DNA from: Clostridiales bacterium
Lineage (GTDB): Bacteria > Bacillota > Clostridia > Peptostreptococcales > Anaerovoracaceae
Reading direction: 5' to 3'
Assembly (NCBI GenBank): GCA_015058215.1
Contig: SVCU01000002.1
Span: 62,001 to 126,000, forward strand
Length of the DNA: 64,000 nucleotides
Under the pieces are notes generated by a model, which saw only the letters and a program-made list of their open reading frames with translations, was not told the DNA's origin and ran no database searches. The position numbers and the translations under genes were made by a program. Shown here piece after piece: positions 1 through 8,140 of this stretch (positions within the stretch are counted from its first letter, which is position 1; every line of letters begins with the position of its first letter).

Positions 1-249
1 TACGAGTACAAAGGCAACCTCTTCGCTGTGGGGATCGTGCTCACCGCGGAAGGCCGCTACGCCAAAACCACGCTGAAGAACGGCGAGAATAACGGAAGCG
101 AAATGGGCGACTGGGAACTGAAGGGAAGCAAGGTCATCTGCTACCCCGATGATTCTCTCACCTATCATGGCACCAGCATCACCTACAAGTGGAAAAACGG
201 TCAGCTGGAAAACAACGACCACTATTTCACCAAGGTAGACCTGGACTAA
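1..249 (+). CDS. C-terminal end of an unknown protein (5' truncated)
   Basis: The reading frame is open from the first base and stops at 249, so the gene begins upstream of the window. The 82 visible residues are polar, with alternating aromatic and charged positions and repeated short turns (for example WELKGSKV and YKWKNGQLEN). This looks like a beta-rich domain of a small secreted or lipoprotein-type protein. No family is recognised. The GTG at 28 is internal rather than the start, because the frame continues before it. A strong terminator follows at once. Confidence 0.6.
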   Translation, partial: YEYKGNLFAVGIVLTAEGRYAKTTLKNGENNGSEMGDWELKGSKVICYPDDSLTYHGTSITYKWKNGQLENNDHYFTKVDLD

Positions 250-269
250 GACCGTCCTTCTGAACTTAC

Positions 270-302
270 AAAAGCCCTGCAAACTCTGCAGGGCTTTTTC
301 TT
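270..302 (+). terminator. Rho-independent terminator
   Basis: An AAAGCCCTGC arm, a short loop and a GCAGGGCTTT arm are followed by a run of T, directly downstream of the stop at 249. Confidence 0.85.
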
Positions 303-341
303 TTGGGAAAGTGTGCGGTTGAATGAACTGCGGGCGGCAGG

Positions 342-1115
342 TTATTTGTTCAGGCCTTGCTGGGCCAGCCAGACGTTCATGATCAGCTTGTGGGGAAGAA
401 GCTTCACCATCAGGGTCTGGGCCTTGGCCACGAAGCCGTACATGCTGACATCCTTGTTCTTTTTCGCGTCCTTCCAGGCTTTGCGGACGATGTCCTTGGG
501 GTCGTACATGACCACGTAGTTCTTGATCAGCCGGTCCTCCTTGTTGACGGCGCGATCGAAGAATTCGGTCTTGGTCCAGAAGGGGCAGATGGCCATGACG
601 CGGATGCCCCGGGGCTTCAGTTCCCGGTTCAGGGCCCGGCTGAAATGGAGCACGAAGGATTTGGTGGCACCGTAAATGTTGATGTAGGGGATGGGCTGGT
701 AGGCGGCGACGGAAGCGATGTTCAGAATGCGGCCGCCTTCTTTCATATAGGGGACGGTCAGATGGCAGAGCGCCATGACGGCCTTGCAGTTCAGGTCCAC
801 CATGTTCAGTTGGGTATCCAGAGGAATATCCATGAAAGCCTGGAATTTGCCGAAGCCGCTGGCGTTGATCAGAAGTGCCACTTCAGGTGTTTCTTCCGCC
901 AGAAGGGCGGCGTAGGCGTCGAAGGACTCCGGTGCGGAAAGGTCCAGGGAAATGGGACGCACGGGGAAAGGAACGGTCTTTTCCAGAGCTTCCAGGTTTT
1001 CCTTGCGGCGGGCGATGGCCCAGACTTCGTCAAAGGTGCCGTACTGGTTCAGGGTTTCGGCGAATTCCTTGCCCATACCGCTGGAAGCGCCGGTGATCAC
1101 TGCGATTTTTTTCAT
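342..1115 (-). CDS. SDR-family NAD(P)-dependent oxidoreductase
   Basis: A 257-residue classical short-chain dehydrogenase, a cytosolic enzyme that oxidises or reduces an alcohol or carbonyl group using NAD(P)(H). The N-terminus carries the cofactor motif TGASSGMG (residues 8-15), NASGFG stands where NNAG is usual, and the catalytic Tyr and Lys sit in YGATKS. Length is normal. The start has a good ribosome binding site (AGGAGG, 7 nt upstream). Substrate cannot be assigned. It is transcribed on its own on the minus strand, after the DUF2812 gene and a pair of GC-rich palindromes. Confidence 0.9.
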   Translation of the reverse strand: MKKIAVITGASSGMGKEFAETLNQYGTFDEVWAIARRKENLEALEKTVPFPVRPISLDLSAPESFDAYAALLAEETPEVALLINASGFGKFQAFMDIPLDTQLNMVDLNCKAVMALCHLTVPYMKEGGRILNIASVAAYQPIPYINIYGATKSFVLHFSRALNRELKPRGIRVMAICPFWTKTEFFDRAVNKEDRLIKNYVVMYDPKDIVRKAWKDAKKNKDVSMYGFVAKAQTLMVKLLPHKLIMNVWLAQQGLNK

Positions 1116-1133
1116 AAGAATCCTCCTGCAGGT

Positions 1134-1161
1134 GCGCGGCCGATGGAGAATTTGGCCGCGC
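1134..1161. repeat. Palindromic element, 8-bp arms, 12-nt loop
   Basis: Arms GCGCGGCC and GGCCGCGC flank the loop GATGGAGAATTT. It belongs to the dispersed family described in the findings and sits beside a second copy. Confidence 0.7.
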
Positions 1162-1166
1162 CTTTG

Positions 1167-1194
1167 GCGGCCGCCTCAAATTTGGAGCGGCCGC
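1167..1194. repeat. Palindromic element, 8-bp arms, 12-nt loop
   Basis: Arms GCGGCCGC and GCGGCCGC flank the loop CTCAAATTTGGA. It lies 5 nt from the previous copy, just beyond the 3' end of the DUF2812 gene. Confidence 0.7.
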
Positions 1195-1200
1195 TCTTTG

Positions 1201-2541
1201 CTATTGAATGCTGTTTGCCAGAGCAAAGGCCCAATCCGTAAGATCGGCATTGTTCCGGTTGTACGGGGTAAAATGAGCGGAAATGAGCTTGCAGCCCTTC
1301 TGCATCTGCACGGTGGTGAAACCGTATTCGTCGATGAACACCGCCAGGTAATCCAGCGTGATGCCGGCGGCATCCAGCTTCTGCTGCAGGGCCTCCTGCT
1401 TCTCCGACAGAGCCTTGTAGGTGCCGATGTGCTTCAGGAAGGGGTTCCACTGCCAGCGGGCGAAACGGTTGTAATCCCGGATGGCCCAGGAGGCGATCCA
1501 GGGAGCCCGGGCTTCGTGGTATTCTGCGGAGAGGCAGCCGGCAATGAGCTCGCTGCCGCGGGCCAGCCTGGCGCTGGCCGCTTCTTCCCACAGGTAGGAT
1601 TCCCGGGAAAGCCAGTTTTTCTGGTAACGGAGGGTGTTCAGGAAGCTCAGATCCTCCAGACGGTAGAGGACGGCGGCCGAATCCGCAGCCTGGCCGCCGC
1701 TTCCGGATCCGCCGGCGGCATCGTCACCGAACCGTTCTTCCGCCATCAGGACGGCGATATCCTCGATGGTGGCAAAGGGCGGATCCTTCGTCCATTCCGC
1801 AAGGGGGATCTCGTCGGCATCCATGACGCTGTCGCTGAAGGTGGTAAAGGCGAAGCAGACCCAGACGACCAGGAAGATGGCCAGAAGCGCCCGCTTGCCG
1901 TGGTGCAGCAGGGCTTTTTTCGTCCAGTCCTTGCCATGGTTCAGGGGTTCTCCCTTCTGCAGCTTTTTCTGCAGCCCCCGCAGGTGACGGATGGTCAGAA
2001 TGGGCGACCCCAGAAGCCAGACCGCCATGAGGGTCAGGATCAGTGCCTGCAGGGTGGTCATGGCCAGCAGGCTGCCCATGATGCCGAACCGCACTTTGGC
2101 CAGAGGGTAGACCAGACACCAGAAGGTCATGATGGAGAGGTGTTCCTTCTGCCGTTTCAGAGCCTTCTGCAGGCCCAGTGCCTGCACTTCCGGGTCCGTA
2201 TTCAGTTCCCGGGTGCCGGGCCGGAAGGAACGGTAAATGTAGAACTCACCGCGCTTGGCCACGTATTCCCAGCCGTAGCTTTGGCTCAGTTCCACCGCTT
2301 CCGGGTCCGGGTCGCCGCCGTTATCGCTGAACATCCCCGTGTTTTTATCGGCGGCTTCCAGACGGTAGCGCACCGAGCAAGGAGTGCTTGCCCGCTCAAA
2401 AGAGGCGAAGCCTCCGAAGAAGCCGTCCTTCTGCAGCAGCCAGCCCTCTTCGGCCAGATCCGTCAGCCAGCTTTCCGTGGCCTCCACATCGTAGGCCGGG
2501 CAGGGAGGCAGGCGGTGCAGGGTATTCGTTTCCTTTGCCAT
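1201..2541 (-). CDS. DUF2812 domain membrane protein
   Basis: About 446 residues. The N-terminal ~140 residues resemble DUF2812 (phrases such as LTDLAEEGWLLQKDGFFGGF and YRLEAADK), a domain often encoded next to PadR regulators. Hydrophobic membrane segments follow at about residues 155-190 and 220-245, then a soluble C-terminal part of about 200 residues. The function of the family is not established; sensing or signalling at the membrane is only a guess. I chose ATG at 2541 over GTG at 2550, because AAGGAG then lies 10 nt upstream instead of 1. The gene starts within a few bases of the padR stop, so the two are translationally coupled. A Gly/Ser-rich stretch (GGSGSGG) occurs near residue 285. 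Confidence 0.8.
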   Translation of the reverse strand: MAKETNTLHRLPPCPAYDVEATESWLTDLAEEGWLLQKDGFFGGFASFERASTPCSVRYRLEAADKNTGMFSDNGGDPDPEAVELSQSYGWEYVAKRGEFYIYRSFRPGTRELNTDPEVQALGLQKALKRQKEHLSIMTFWCLVYPLAKVRFGIMGSLLAMTTLQALILTLMAVWLLGSPILTIRHLRGLQKKLQKGEPLNHGKDWTKKALLHHGKRALLAIFLVVWVCFAFTTFSDSVMDADEIPLAEWTKDPPFATIEDIAVLMAEERFGDDAAGGSGSGGQAADSAAVLYRLEDLSFLNTLRYQKNWLSRESYLWEEAASARLARGSELIAGCLSAEYHEARAPWIASWAIRDYNRFARWQWNPFLKHIGTYKALSEKQEALQQKLDAAGITLDYLAVFIDEYGFTTVQMQKGCKLISAHFTPYNRNNADLTDWAFALANSIQ

Positions 2542-2546
2542 GCGCC

Positions 2547-2933
2547 TCACACTCCTTCCGGGACCGGTTCGTTTCCGGCGGCATGGGTCTTATGCTCCTG
2601 CTCTGCGGCCGCCTTGCGGCTGACGGTTTCCACCGCTTCCGCGTCCATGACGCAGCGGTAGAGCCGGACCACTTCACCGGCATAGGCCTGCTCACCCTTG
2701 GGGGTGACGGCATAGGTGCGCTTCCGGCCCTCTACCTCGGTCTCGCGGATGTAGCCTTCCTTTTCGAATTTGGCCAGGATGGTGTAAAGGGTGGCAGGGC
2801 CCATCTGCACCCGGCCGTTGGTTCTCTTTTCAATGAACTCCGCAGCGTCGGTGCCGCACATGGGCGCGGTGCGCAGAGCCATCAGCACATAAAACATGGA
2901 CTCGGTGAGAGTCTCCATGGATTTTTTCGGCAT
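2547..2933 (-). CDS. PadR-family transcriptional regulator
   Basis: A 128-residue winged-helix regulator. TESMFYVLMAL near the N-terminus, GPATLYTILAKFEKEGYI as the recognition region and GRKRTYAVTPKG as the wing are characteristic of PadR. The frame is open further upstream, but ATG at 2933 has a strong AAGGAGGG ribosome binding site, so the longer form is rejected. It is the first gene of an operon with the DUF2812 gene. Its own promoter contains the 10-bp palindrome ATGATATCAT just after the -10 box. The same palindrome lies at the same place in the divergent SPFH promoter, suggesting it represses both operons (inference). Confidence 0.9.
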   Translation of the reverse strand: MPKKSMETLTESMFYVLMALRTAPMCGTDAAEFIEKRTNGRVQMGPATLYTILAKFEKEGYIRETEVEGRKRTYAVTPKGEQAYAGEVVRLYRCVMDAEAVETVSRKAAAEQEHKTHAAGNEPVPEGV

Positions 2934-3016
2934 CGTTTTCCCTCCTTCGCGGCGGGCGGCCCTTCTGCCGCCCGCATCAAATCCCCTTTTGCTTGAAAAC
3001 ATCACAATATCGTAAA

Positions 3017-3026
3017 ATGATATCAT
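3017..3026. promoter_or_regulatory. Putative PadR operator (padR side)
   Basis: A perfect 10-bp palindrome, ATGATATCAT, immediately downstream of the minus-strand -10 box, at the expected transcription start. An identical copy lies at 3121. Assignment to PadR is inferred from context. Confidence 0.55.
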
Positions 3027-3034
3027 TTAATGAT

Positions 3035-3063
3035 ATTATAAAAGATCGCCGGTCCCCTGTCAA
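3035..3063 (-). promoter_or_regulatory. Sigma-A promoter of padR-DUF2812
   Basis: On the minus strand: TTGACA, a 17-nt spacer, then TATAAT. Both boxes match consensus perfectly. Confidence 0.8.
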
Positions 3064-3079
3064 ATCTTTTTGACAGGTC

Positions 3080-3108
3080 TTGACTTTTTGCCGTGGGCAT
3101 GCTATTTA
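3080..3108 (+). promoter_or_regulatory. Sigma-A-type promoter of the SPFH operon
   Basis: TTGACT, a 17-nt spacer, then TATTTA, about 40 nt upstream of the SPFH start codon. Divergent from the padR promoter. Confidence 0.6.
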
Positions 3109-3120
3109 TTAGATATCAAA

Positions 3121-3130
3121 ATGATATCAT
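3121..3130. promoter_or_regulatory. Putative PadR operator (SPFH side)
   Basis: Second perfect copy of ATGATATCAT, 12 nt after the -10 box and overlapping the probable transcription start. It is placed symmetrically to the copy at 3017. Confidence 0.55.
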
Positions 3131-3147
3131 AAAAGGGGGTTATCATA

Positions 3148-4167
3148 ATGAACGAAACCAAAACTATGGCAATGTACGAGGAAAAGCTGTGCAAGCACGT
3201 ATCCGGCATGGCAATGATGCTGCTGAATATCCTGCTGATGCTGGCATCCGTGGCGGGCATCATCGTTTCAGCCGCACTGAACATGGCTTCTGCCGGCGCA
3301 GTGGTGCTGTTCGTGATCTCGATCCTGTATCTGGTGCTGATCGGTCCCATCCTCTTCTGCGGCCTGAAGGTACTGAAGCCCAACGAAGCTCTGGTGCTGA
3401 CCCTGTTCGGTAAGTACTACGGCACGCTGAAGGGTGCAGGCTTCTACTTCGTAAATCCTTTCGTCACCGCAGTGAACCCGGCTGCTGCCAGCACCGCCGA
3501 TCTGCTGATGGAAACCGCCGTGGCAGCCGCCTCTTCCGCCAAAGGAACCACCACCGCTCACGCCACGGTGACACCCAGCAAGAAGATCTCCCTGAAGGCC
3601 ATCACCTTCAACAACGATAAGCAGAAGATCAACGACCTGCAGGGCAATCCCATCATCATCGGCTTCGTGGTCATCTGGAGAGTGGTGAACACCGCCAAGG
3701 CCGTCTTCAACGTGGACAATTATCAGGAATACCTGAGCATCCAGTGCGACTCCGCTCTGCGAAACATCGTCCGTCTCTATCCCTACGACATTTCCGAGGA
3801 AGGCGAAGAAAAGTCTCTGCGTGGCAGCAGCCAGGAGGTCTCCGACCGTCTGAAGGCTGAGCTGCAGGAAAAAGTAGAGATCGCCGGTCTGGAAATCATC
3901 GAAGCCCGTATCACCCATCTGGCCTATGCTCCTGAAATCGCCGCAGCCATGCTGCAGAGACAGCAGGCAGCCGCCATCATCGAAGCCCGCCAGAAGATCG
4001 TGGAAGGCGCCGTGGGCATGGTGGAAATGGCTCTGGATCGCCTCAGCGAAAACCAGGTGGTCAATCTGGACGAAGAACGGAAGGCCGCAATGGTCAGCAA
4101 TCTGCTGGTAGTGCTCTGCGGCAACAAGGACGCCCAGCCCATCGTAAACAGCGGCTCCATTTACTAA
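3148..4167 (+). CDS. SPFH (band 7/stomatin-like) membrane protein
   Basis: A 339-residue protein with two hydrophobic segments at about residues 20-47 and 50-72, followed by an SPFH/band 7 domain beginning at [20 protein letters not shown]. The C-terminal third is helical and Ala/Glu/Arg-rich ([15 protein letters not shown]), the coiled coil by which such proteins oligomerise. SPFH proteins form rings on the membrane that organise lipid domains or control proteases. The ribosome binding site is GGGGG. It is co-transcribed with a small ribbon-helix-helix protein and divergent from padR-DUF2812. Confidence 0.88.
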   Translation: MNETKTMAMYEEKLCKHVSGMAMMLLNILLMLASVAGIIVSAALNMASAGAVVLFVISILYLVLIGPILFCGLKVLKPNEALVLTLFGKYYGTLKGAGFYFVNPFVTAVNPAAASTADLLMETAVAAASSAKGTTTAHATVTPSKKISLKAITFNNDKQKINDLQGNPIIIGFVVIWRVVNTAKAVFNVDNYQEYLSIQCDSALRNIVRLYPYDISEEGEEKSLRGSSQEVSDRLKAELQEKVEIAGLEIIEARITHLAYAPEIAAAMLQRQQAAAIIEARQKIVEGAVGMVEMALDRLSENQVVNLDEERKAAMVSNLLVVLCGNKDAQPIVNSGSIY

Positions 4168-4217
4168 GCCGCAGAAAAGCGGAAGCGCGCCCCGGGACTG
4201 GGCGCGCCTGACCCTGC

Positions 4218-4233
4218 GCCCGCCTTCGCGGGC
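4218..4233 (+). repeat. GC hairpin just upstream of a ribosome binding site
   Basis: GCCCGC, loop CTTC, GCGGGC, ending about 8 nt before the AAAGGAGG site of the small gene at 4257. Confidence 0.5.
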
Positions 4234-4256
4234 AGTACCGAAAGGAGGACCTACCC

Positions 4257-4427
4257 ATGGAAACCGAAAAGAAAACGGCCGAAAAGAAGCAGATCCTCCT
4301 GCGGCTTTCGCCCACGCTCTGGAAAGAACTCTCCGCCTGGGCGGAGGATGATTTCCGCTCCGTCAACGGGCAGATCGAATATCTGCTGACGGAGGCTGTG
4401 CGGCAGCGCCGGAAAAAAGACCTGTAA
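4257..4427 (+). CDS. Small Arc/MetJ-type ribbon-helix-helix protein
   Basis: A 56-residue protein with the ribosome binding site AAAGGAGG 8 nt upstream of ATG. The core KQILLRLSPTLWKELSAWAE followed by SVNGQIEYLLTEAV matches Arc-like proteins: one beta strand for DNA contact, then two helices, the second with N-G-x-I. It lies 89 nt after the SPFH gene and before a terminator, so it is in the same transcript. Arc-like proteins of this size often accompany SPFH genes in Bacillota. It may bind DNA, but no target can be named. Confidence 0.75.
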   Translation: METEKKTAEKKQILLRLSPTLWKELSAWAEDDFRSVNGQIEYLLTEAVRQRRKKDL

Positions 4428-4438
4428 CGGACAACAAG

Positions 4439-4470
4439 AAAAGCCCCTCGGCCGAGGGGCTTTCTTTTTT
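4439..4470 (+). terminator. Rho-independent terminator of the SPFH operon
   Basis: AAGCCCCTCGG and CCGAGGGGCTT arms followed by TTCTTTTTT. It could also serve the convergent minus-strand gene ending at 4518. Confidence 0.85.
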
Positions 4471-4517
4471 GTATGCTGTTAACCTTTGGTGCGGATTTCG
4501 GTCCGCGCGGCTGCGGT

Positions 4518-4904
4518 TTACCAGTCTTCTTCGTCCACAGCGGTCTCTGCGGCGAACTTTTCGGCGGCTTCCCGTTCTGCCTTGCGGGCAGCTTCTTCGG
4601 CGGCGGCCACCTTTTCTTCTGCGGTCAGGTCTTCGGAATTTTCGGCAGCGGGCGTTTCGGAACCGGTGGCTTCTGCCTGGGCGGCCATAGCGGCGGCACG
4701 GCGGGCGGCGGGGCTTGCCATCTGTTCCGCGTCGGTTTTGCCGAACTGTTCCGCCTGGTCCAGACGGTCAAAGGCACTGACGCCGTTGCGGTTTTCGGTG
4801 TCGATATCGCCGAACATACGCTTTTCCACCTTGTTCTGGGTACGTTTCAGAAGGAAGGCGGCTAAAAGAAACAGCAGGATGCCGAGAATATATGCAGGTG
4901 TCAT
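4518..4904 (-). CDS. Membrane-anchored Ala/Glu-rich coiled-coil protein
   Basis: A 128-residue protein of unknown function. The N-terminal segment TPAYILGILLFLLAAFLL is a single membrane anchor. A short basic stretch (KRTQNKVEKR) and a long Ala/Glu-rich helix follow (for example TAEEKVAAAEEAARKAEREA), ending in acidic DEEDW. ATG at 4904 is chosen because AAAGGGG lies upstream and the protein then begins with the membrane helix; the frame is open 56 codons further but has no ribosome binding site. Probably a bitopic protein with a cytoplasmic coiled coil. No family is recognised. Confidence 0.7.
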   Translation of the reverse strand: MTPAYILGILLFLLAAFLLKRTQNKVEKRMFGDIDTENRNGVSAFDRLDQAEQFGKTDAEQMASPAARRAAAMAAQAEATGSETPAAENSEDLTAEEKVAAAEEAARKAEREAAEKFAAETAVDEEDW

Positions 4905-4933
4905 GTTCAAATTCCCCTTTCGATGTTGAAATG

Positions 4934-4964
4934 GGCGCGGCCGGATTCGGAATTTGGCCGCGCC
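4934..4964. repeat. Palindromic element, 9-bp arms, 13-nt loop
   Basis: Arms GGCGCGGCC and GGCCGCGCC around GGATTCGGAATTT. The loop is the exact reverse complement of the loop in the copy at 52921, although the arms differ. Confidence 0.8.
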
Positions 4965-5070
4965 TTCCCTTTTGCATATGGGTATTTTACCACATCCGGC
5001 GGGTCTTTTGCTATACAATTTCACGGTTTTGGTATATATTAGAGATAGATTTTGCAAAGGAGCGGCATCC

Positions 5071-6423
5071 ATGTCTTACACGCAGCAGCTTTCATCCAGA
5101 AAATACCTGTGGCGCCTCACCTGGCCCCTGTTTATCGAACTGTTCCTGTATGTTCTGGTGGGGAACGTAGACCAGCTCATGATGAGCCACTACGACGAAA
5201 ACGGGGTGGCCGCCGTGGGGAACGGCAACCAGGTCATCAACCTGCTGATGCTGACCCTGAACGTGCTGTGCACCGCGTCCGTCATCATGATCTCCCAGTA
5301 CCGGGGAGCCGGGCAGGAGGAAAAAGCCCGGAAGATCTATTCGCTGGCCCTTACCACCAACTTTATTCTCAGCATGGCCCTGAGCCTGTTCTTCCTCTTT
5401 GGCTGGGAGATCGTGGTCACCGCCATGCAGGTGCCGGAAGAGATCATCCCCGAAACCAAAGCCTACCTGCAGATCTGCGGCGGCTCCCTGTGGATCATCG
5501 GTCTGCAAGTCACCTTCGGCGCCTTCCTGCGGGCCGGGCAGCACATGAAGGAAAGCATGGTGGGCGCTGTGGCCATGAACCTGATCAACGTGCTGGGCAA
5601 CTGGCTTCTGATCTACGGCATCGGCCCCTTCCCCTCTCTGGGCGTTTCCGGCGCGGCACTTTCCTCGGTGCTGAGCCGTGTGGCCGCCCTGGTGATCTTC
5701 CTGTGTTTCTTCCGGAAGCACGTGGGCCTGTCCGCCCTTTCCCTGAAAAACCTGAAGCCCTTCCCCTTCGGCGAACTGAAAAAGCTGCTGGGCGTGGGTC
5801 TTCCCAGCGCCGGTGAAAACTTCGTTTACAGCCTGTCCCAGGCCGTGATCCTGGGCTTCATCAATACCATGGGCACCTACGTCATCACCACCCGGATGTA
5901 CGTCAGCCTTTTCGCCCAGATCTCCTTCGTCTTCGGCAGCGCCGTTTCCCAGGCCATGCAGGTCATCGCGGGGCGGCAATTCGGTGCCAGAGACCAGGAA
6001 GGTGCGCAGAAGACCATCAATACGGGCCTGACCCTGGCTCTCATCGCCGGCATCGGCGTTTCCACCCTGCTCTGCATCTTCGGGAAGCCTCTGGTGGATA
6101 TTTTCACCGACGATCCCCGGGTCATCGAGCTGGGGGCCGCCGTGCTGTTCGTGGAGATCTTCCTGGAGACGGGCCGCGCCATCAACATGACCTTCGTGCG
6201 GGGGCTGCAGGCGGCGGGCGATGTCACCTATCCCATGGTACAGGGCATGGTCACCTGCTGGGCCATCGCCACCCTGTTCAGCTGGATCTTCGGCATCAAA
6301 CTGGGCTGGGGCCTTGTGGGGGTCTGGATCGCCATGGCCATGGACGAACTGACCCGCGGTGTGCTCTTCATCCATCGCTGGAAGACGGGCCGCTGGAAAG
6401 GCATCGATCTGGTGAACAAATAA
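5071..6423 (+). CDS. MATE-family efflux transporter
   Basis: A 450-residue membrane protein with about twelve hydrophobic helices in two similar halves. The first helix reads TWPLFIELFLYVLVGNVDQLMMS, typical of MATE (NorM/DinF-type) cation-coupled multidrug antiporters. The second half begins near GVGLPSAGENFVYSLSQAV. Length is normal. ATG at 5071 is preceded by AAAGGAGC, so the 39 extra in-frame codons upstream are rejected. Its substrate cannot be predicted. It precedes, but is not tightly linked to, the sirtuin gene. Confidence 0.92.
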   Translation: MSYTQQLSSRKYLWRLTWPLFIELFLYVLVGNVDQLMMSHYDENGVAAVGNGNQVINLLMLTLNVLCTASVIMISQYRGAGQEEKARKIYSLALTTNFILSMALSLFFLFGWEIVVTAMQVPEEIIPETKAYLQICGGSLWIIGLQVTFGAFLRAGQHMKESMVGAVAMNLINVLGNWLLIYGIGPFPSLGVSGAALSSVLSRVAALVIFLCFFRKHVGLSALSLKNLKPFPFGELKKLLGVGLPSAGENFVYSLSQAVILGFINTMGTYVITTRMYVSLFAQISFVFGSAVSQAMQVIAGRQFGARDQEGAQKTINTGLTLALIAGIGVSTLLCIFGKPLVDIFTDDPRVIELGAAVLFVEIFLETGRAINMTFVRGLQAAGDVTYPMVQGMVTCWAIATLFSWIFGIKLGWGLVGVWIAMAMDELTRGVLFIHRWKTGRWKGIDLVNK

Positions 6424-6460
6424 AAGAAAAAGGGGCCCCGCGGGCCCCGGCATGGAAAAG

Positions 6461-6477
6461 GCGCGCCTCCGGCGCGC
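6461..6477 (+). repeat. Short-loop GC hairpin before a ribosome binding site
   Basis: GCGCGCC, loop TCC, GGCGCGC, directly before AAGGAG of the sirtuin gene. Same plan as the hairpins at 22971, 49639 and 52959. Confidence 0.6.
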
Positions 6478-6492
6478 AGCAAGGAGCGAATT

Positions 6493-7257
6493 ATGGAAGG
6501 ATTACAGGAACGGATCGACCGCGCAAAACGCATCGTGTTCTTCGGCGGTGCCGGTGTCAGCACGGAGTCCGGGATCCCCGATTTCAGAAGTGTGGACGGC
6601 CTCTACAACCAGAAGTACGATTATCCGCCGGAAACCATTCTGCACGCCGACTTTTTCTTCCACCGGCCGGCGGAATTCTACCGTTTTTACTGCGATAAGA
6701 TGATCGGTTTCGATGCCGCGCCCAACGCTGCCCACCAGAAACTGGCGGAGCTGGAAGCGGCGGGCAAGCTGACGGCGGTGGTGACCCAGAACATCGACGG
6801 CCTCCACCAGGCAGCGGGCAGCAGGAAGGTTTACGAGCTCCACGGTTCCACCCTGCGGAATTATTGCCTGCGCTGCGGTAAATTTCACGATATCGATCAC
6901 ATCCGGGCTGCCGGACGGGGCGAAGCCGGTGCGGACGGCCTCCCCGCCGACGGCGGCAAAGGGGACGGTATCCCCCGCTGCAGCTGCGGCGGCATCATCA
7001 AGCCCGATGTGGTCCTGTACGGCGAGGGTCTGGATAACGATGTGATGATGGGTGCCATCGATGCCATCCGCGAAGCGGATCTGATGATCGTGGGCGGCAC
7101 CTCTCTGGCGGTGTACCCTGCAGCAGGCCTTCTGCGCTATTTCCGCGGGCCGGAGCTGATCCTGATGAACCGCCAGCCCACCCCGTACGATGACCGCGCC
7201 ACGCTGATCCTGCGGGGAAAGATCGGCGAGGAGCTGAGCCGGATCCAGGTTCGCTGA
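6493..7257 (+). CDS. cobB: Sirtuin, NAD-dependent protein deacylase
   Basis: A 254-residue cytosolic enzyme that removes acyl groups from lysine side chains, consuming NAD+. The NAD pocket [14 protein letters not shown] is at residues 19-32, TQNIDGLHQ near 98, and the catalytic His in ELHGS near 117. Zinc ligands are CLRC near 126 and CSC near 164. Between the two zinc pairs is a Gly/Ala/Asp-rich insert ([19 protein letters not shown]) longer than in most bacterial sirtuins, in a region of GC-rich sequence. The ribosome binding site AAGGAG precedes ATG. Deacetylase versus desuccinylase activity is not decided by what is visible. Confidence 0.92.
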   Translation: MEGLQERIDRAKRIVFFGGAGVSTESGIPDFRSVDGLYNQKYDYPPETILHADFFFHRPAEFYRFYCDKMIGFDAAPNAAHQKLAELEAAGKLTAVVTQNIDGLHQAAGSRKVYELHGSTLRNYCLRCGKFHDIDHIRAAGRGEAGADGLPADGGKGDGIPRCSCGGIIKPDVVLYGEGLDNDVMMGAIDAIREADLMIVGGTSLAVYPAAGLLRYFRGPELILMNRQPTPYDDRATLILRGKIGEELSRIQVR

Positions 7258-7285
7258 CTCAATGCCACAAGTTGGAACCATGCGC

Positions 7286-8137
7286 TCAGCCGAGCGCCAC
7301 ATCAAGGACCATCATGACCGAGAAGCCGATCAAGGTGAACAGGGCCATGAGGTCCTTGTTTTTATTGGTCTGGCTTTCGGGGATCAGCTCTTCCACCACC
7401 ACATAGATCATGGCCCCGGCGGCGAAGGCCAGAAGGAAGGGCAAAAGGAACCGGAGCCGCAGAACCAGAAGGGCTCCCAGAAGGCCGGCGATGGGCTCCA
7501 CGAAGCCGCTGGCCTGGCCGATGAAAAACGCTTTGGAACGGCTCATGCCCTCCCGCAGAAGGGGGACGCTGACGGCGGTGCCCTCAGGCAGATTTTGCAG
7601 CCCGATGCCCAGGGCCAGCAGGCAGGCGGCTCCCAGGGAAGCCCCTTCCAGATCGTAGGCCAAAGAACCGAAGGCGACACCGACGGCCATCCCTTCCGGA
7701 ATGTTGTGTAAGGTAATGGAGGCCACCAGCATCAGGCTGCGCTTGCGGCACAGCAAGGCGGCGGGGACCGGGCCCCGATTCTCCGCGCCCGGTCCCCCGG
7801 GGCCGCCCTTCCCGCAGGTGCGGGCGCGCCCCGGCCTGCTGCAGAGCCGGTCCCCGGCGAACAGCAGCAGGCCGCCGCCCAGAAAGCCGCAGAGCACCAC
7901 CAGCCAGGGAACCATCTGCAGAGTTTCCGCCATTTCGATGGCCGGAGACAAAAGAGACCAGAAGGAGGCGGCCACCATGACGCCTCCGGCGAAGCCCAGC
8001 ATGGCATCCAGTACGTTCTGGTTGAATTTCCGGAAGAGGAACACCGGGGCGGCTCCGGCCGCCGTCAGGGCCCAGGTGAACAGAGTCGCCAGGAAGGCCT
8101 GAGCCGGATGGCTCAGGCCGCAAAACCATTGGATCAT
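7286..8137 (-). CDS. ZIP-family metal transporter
   Basis: A 283-residue inner-membrane protein of the ZIP (ZupT/GufA-like) family, importing zinc or other divalent metals. The two metal-binding helices are HNIPEGMAVGVAFG and LQNLPEGTAVSVPL; a C-terminal helix carries VVVEELIPES. Between the third and fourth helices is a Gly/Arg/Pro-rich loop that contains a complete palindromic element (7763-7797) in frame. The ribosome binding site AAAGGAG can be paired in an 11-bp stem of the leader (8141-8226), suggesting translational control. It follows the ClC gene on the same strand. Confidence 0.9.
   Translation of the reverse strand: MIQWFCGLSHPAQAFLATLFTWALTAAGAAPVFLFRKFNQNVLDAMLGFAGGVMVAASFWSLLSPAIEMAETLQMVPWLVVLCGFLGGGLLLFAGDRLCSRPGRARTCGKGGPGGPGAENRGPVPAALLCRKRSLMLVASITLHNIPEGMAVGVAFGSLAYDLEGASLGAACLLALGIGLQNLPEGTAVSVPLLREGMSRSKAFFIGQASGFVEPIAGLLGALLVLRLRFLLPFLLAFAAGAMIYVVVEELIPESQTNKNKDLMALFTLIGFSVMMVLDVALG
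7763..7797. repeat. Palindromic element inside the ZIP gene, 11-bp arms, 13-nt loop
   Basis: Arms GGGGACCGGGC and GCCCGGTCCCC flank CCCGATTCTCCGC. It is in frame in the variable cytoplasmic loop of the transporter and codes for Gly, Pro, Arg and Ala. Confidence 0.8.
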
Positions 8138-8140
8138 AAA

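Noticed and set aside
952..2661. 569-codon plus-strand frame across the SDR and DUF2812 genes
   Set aside because: It spans two genes and the intergenic palindromes; no ribosome binding site or domain.
6432..6448. Terminator after the MATE gene
   Set aside because: GGGGCCCC/GGGCCCC can pair, but there is no T-run on the plus strand; the T-run lies on the wrong strand for any gene here.
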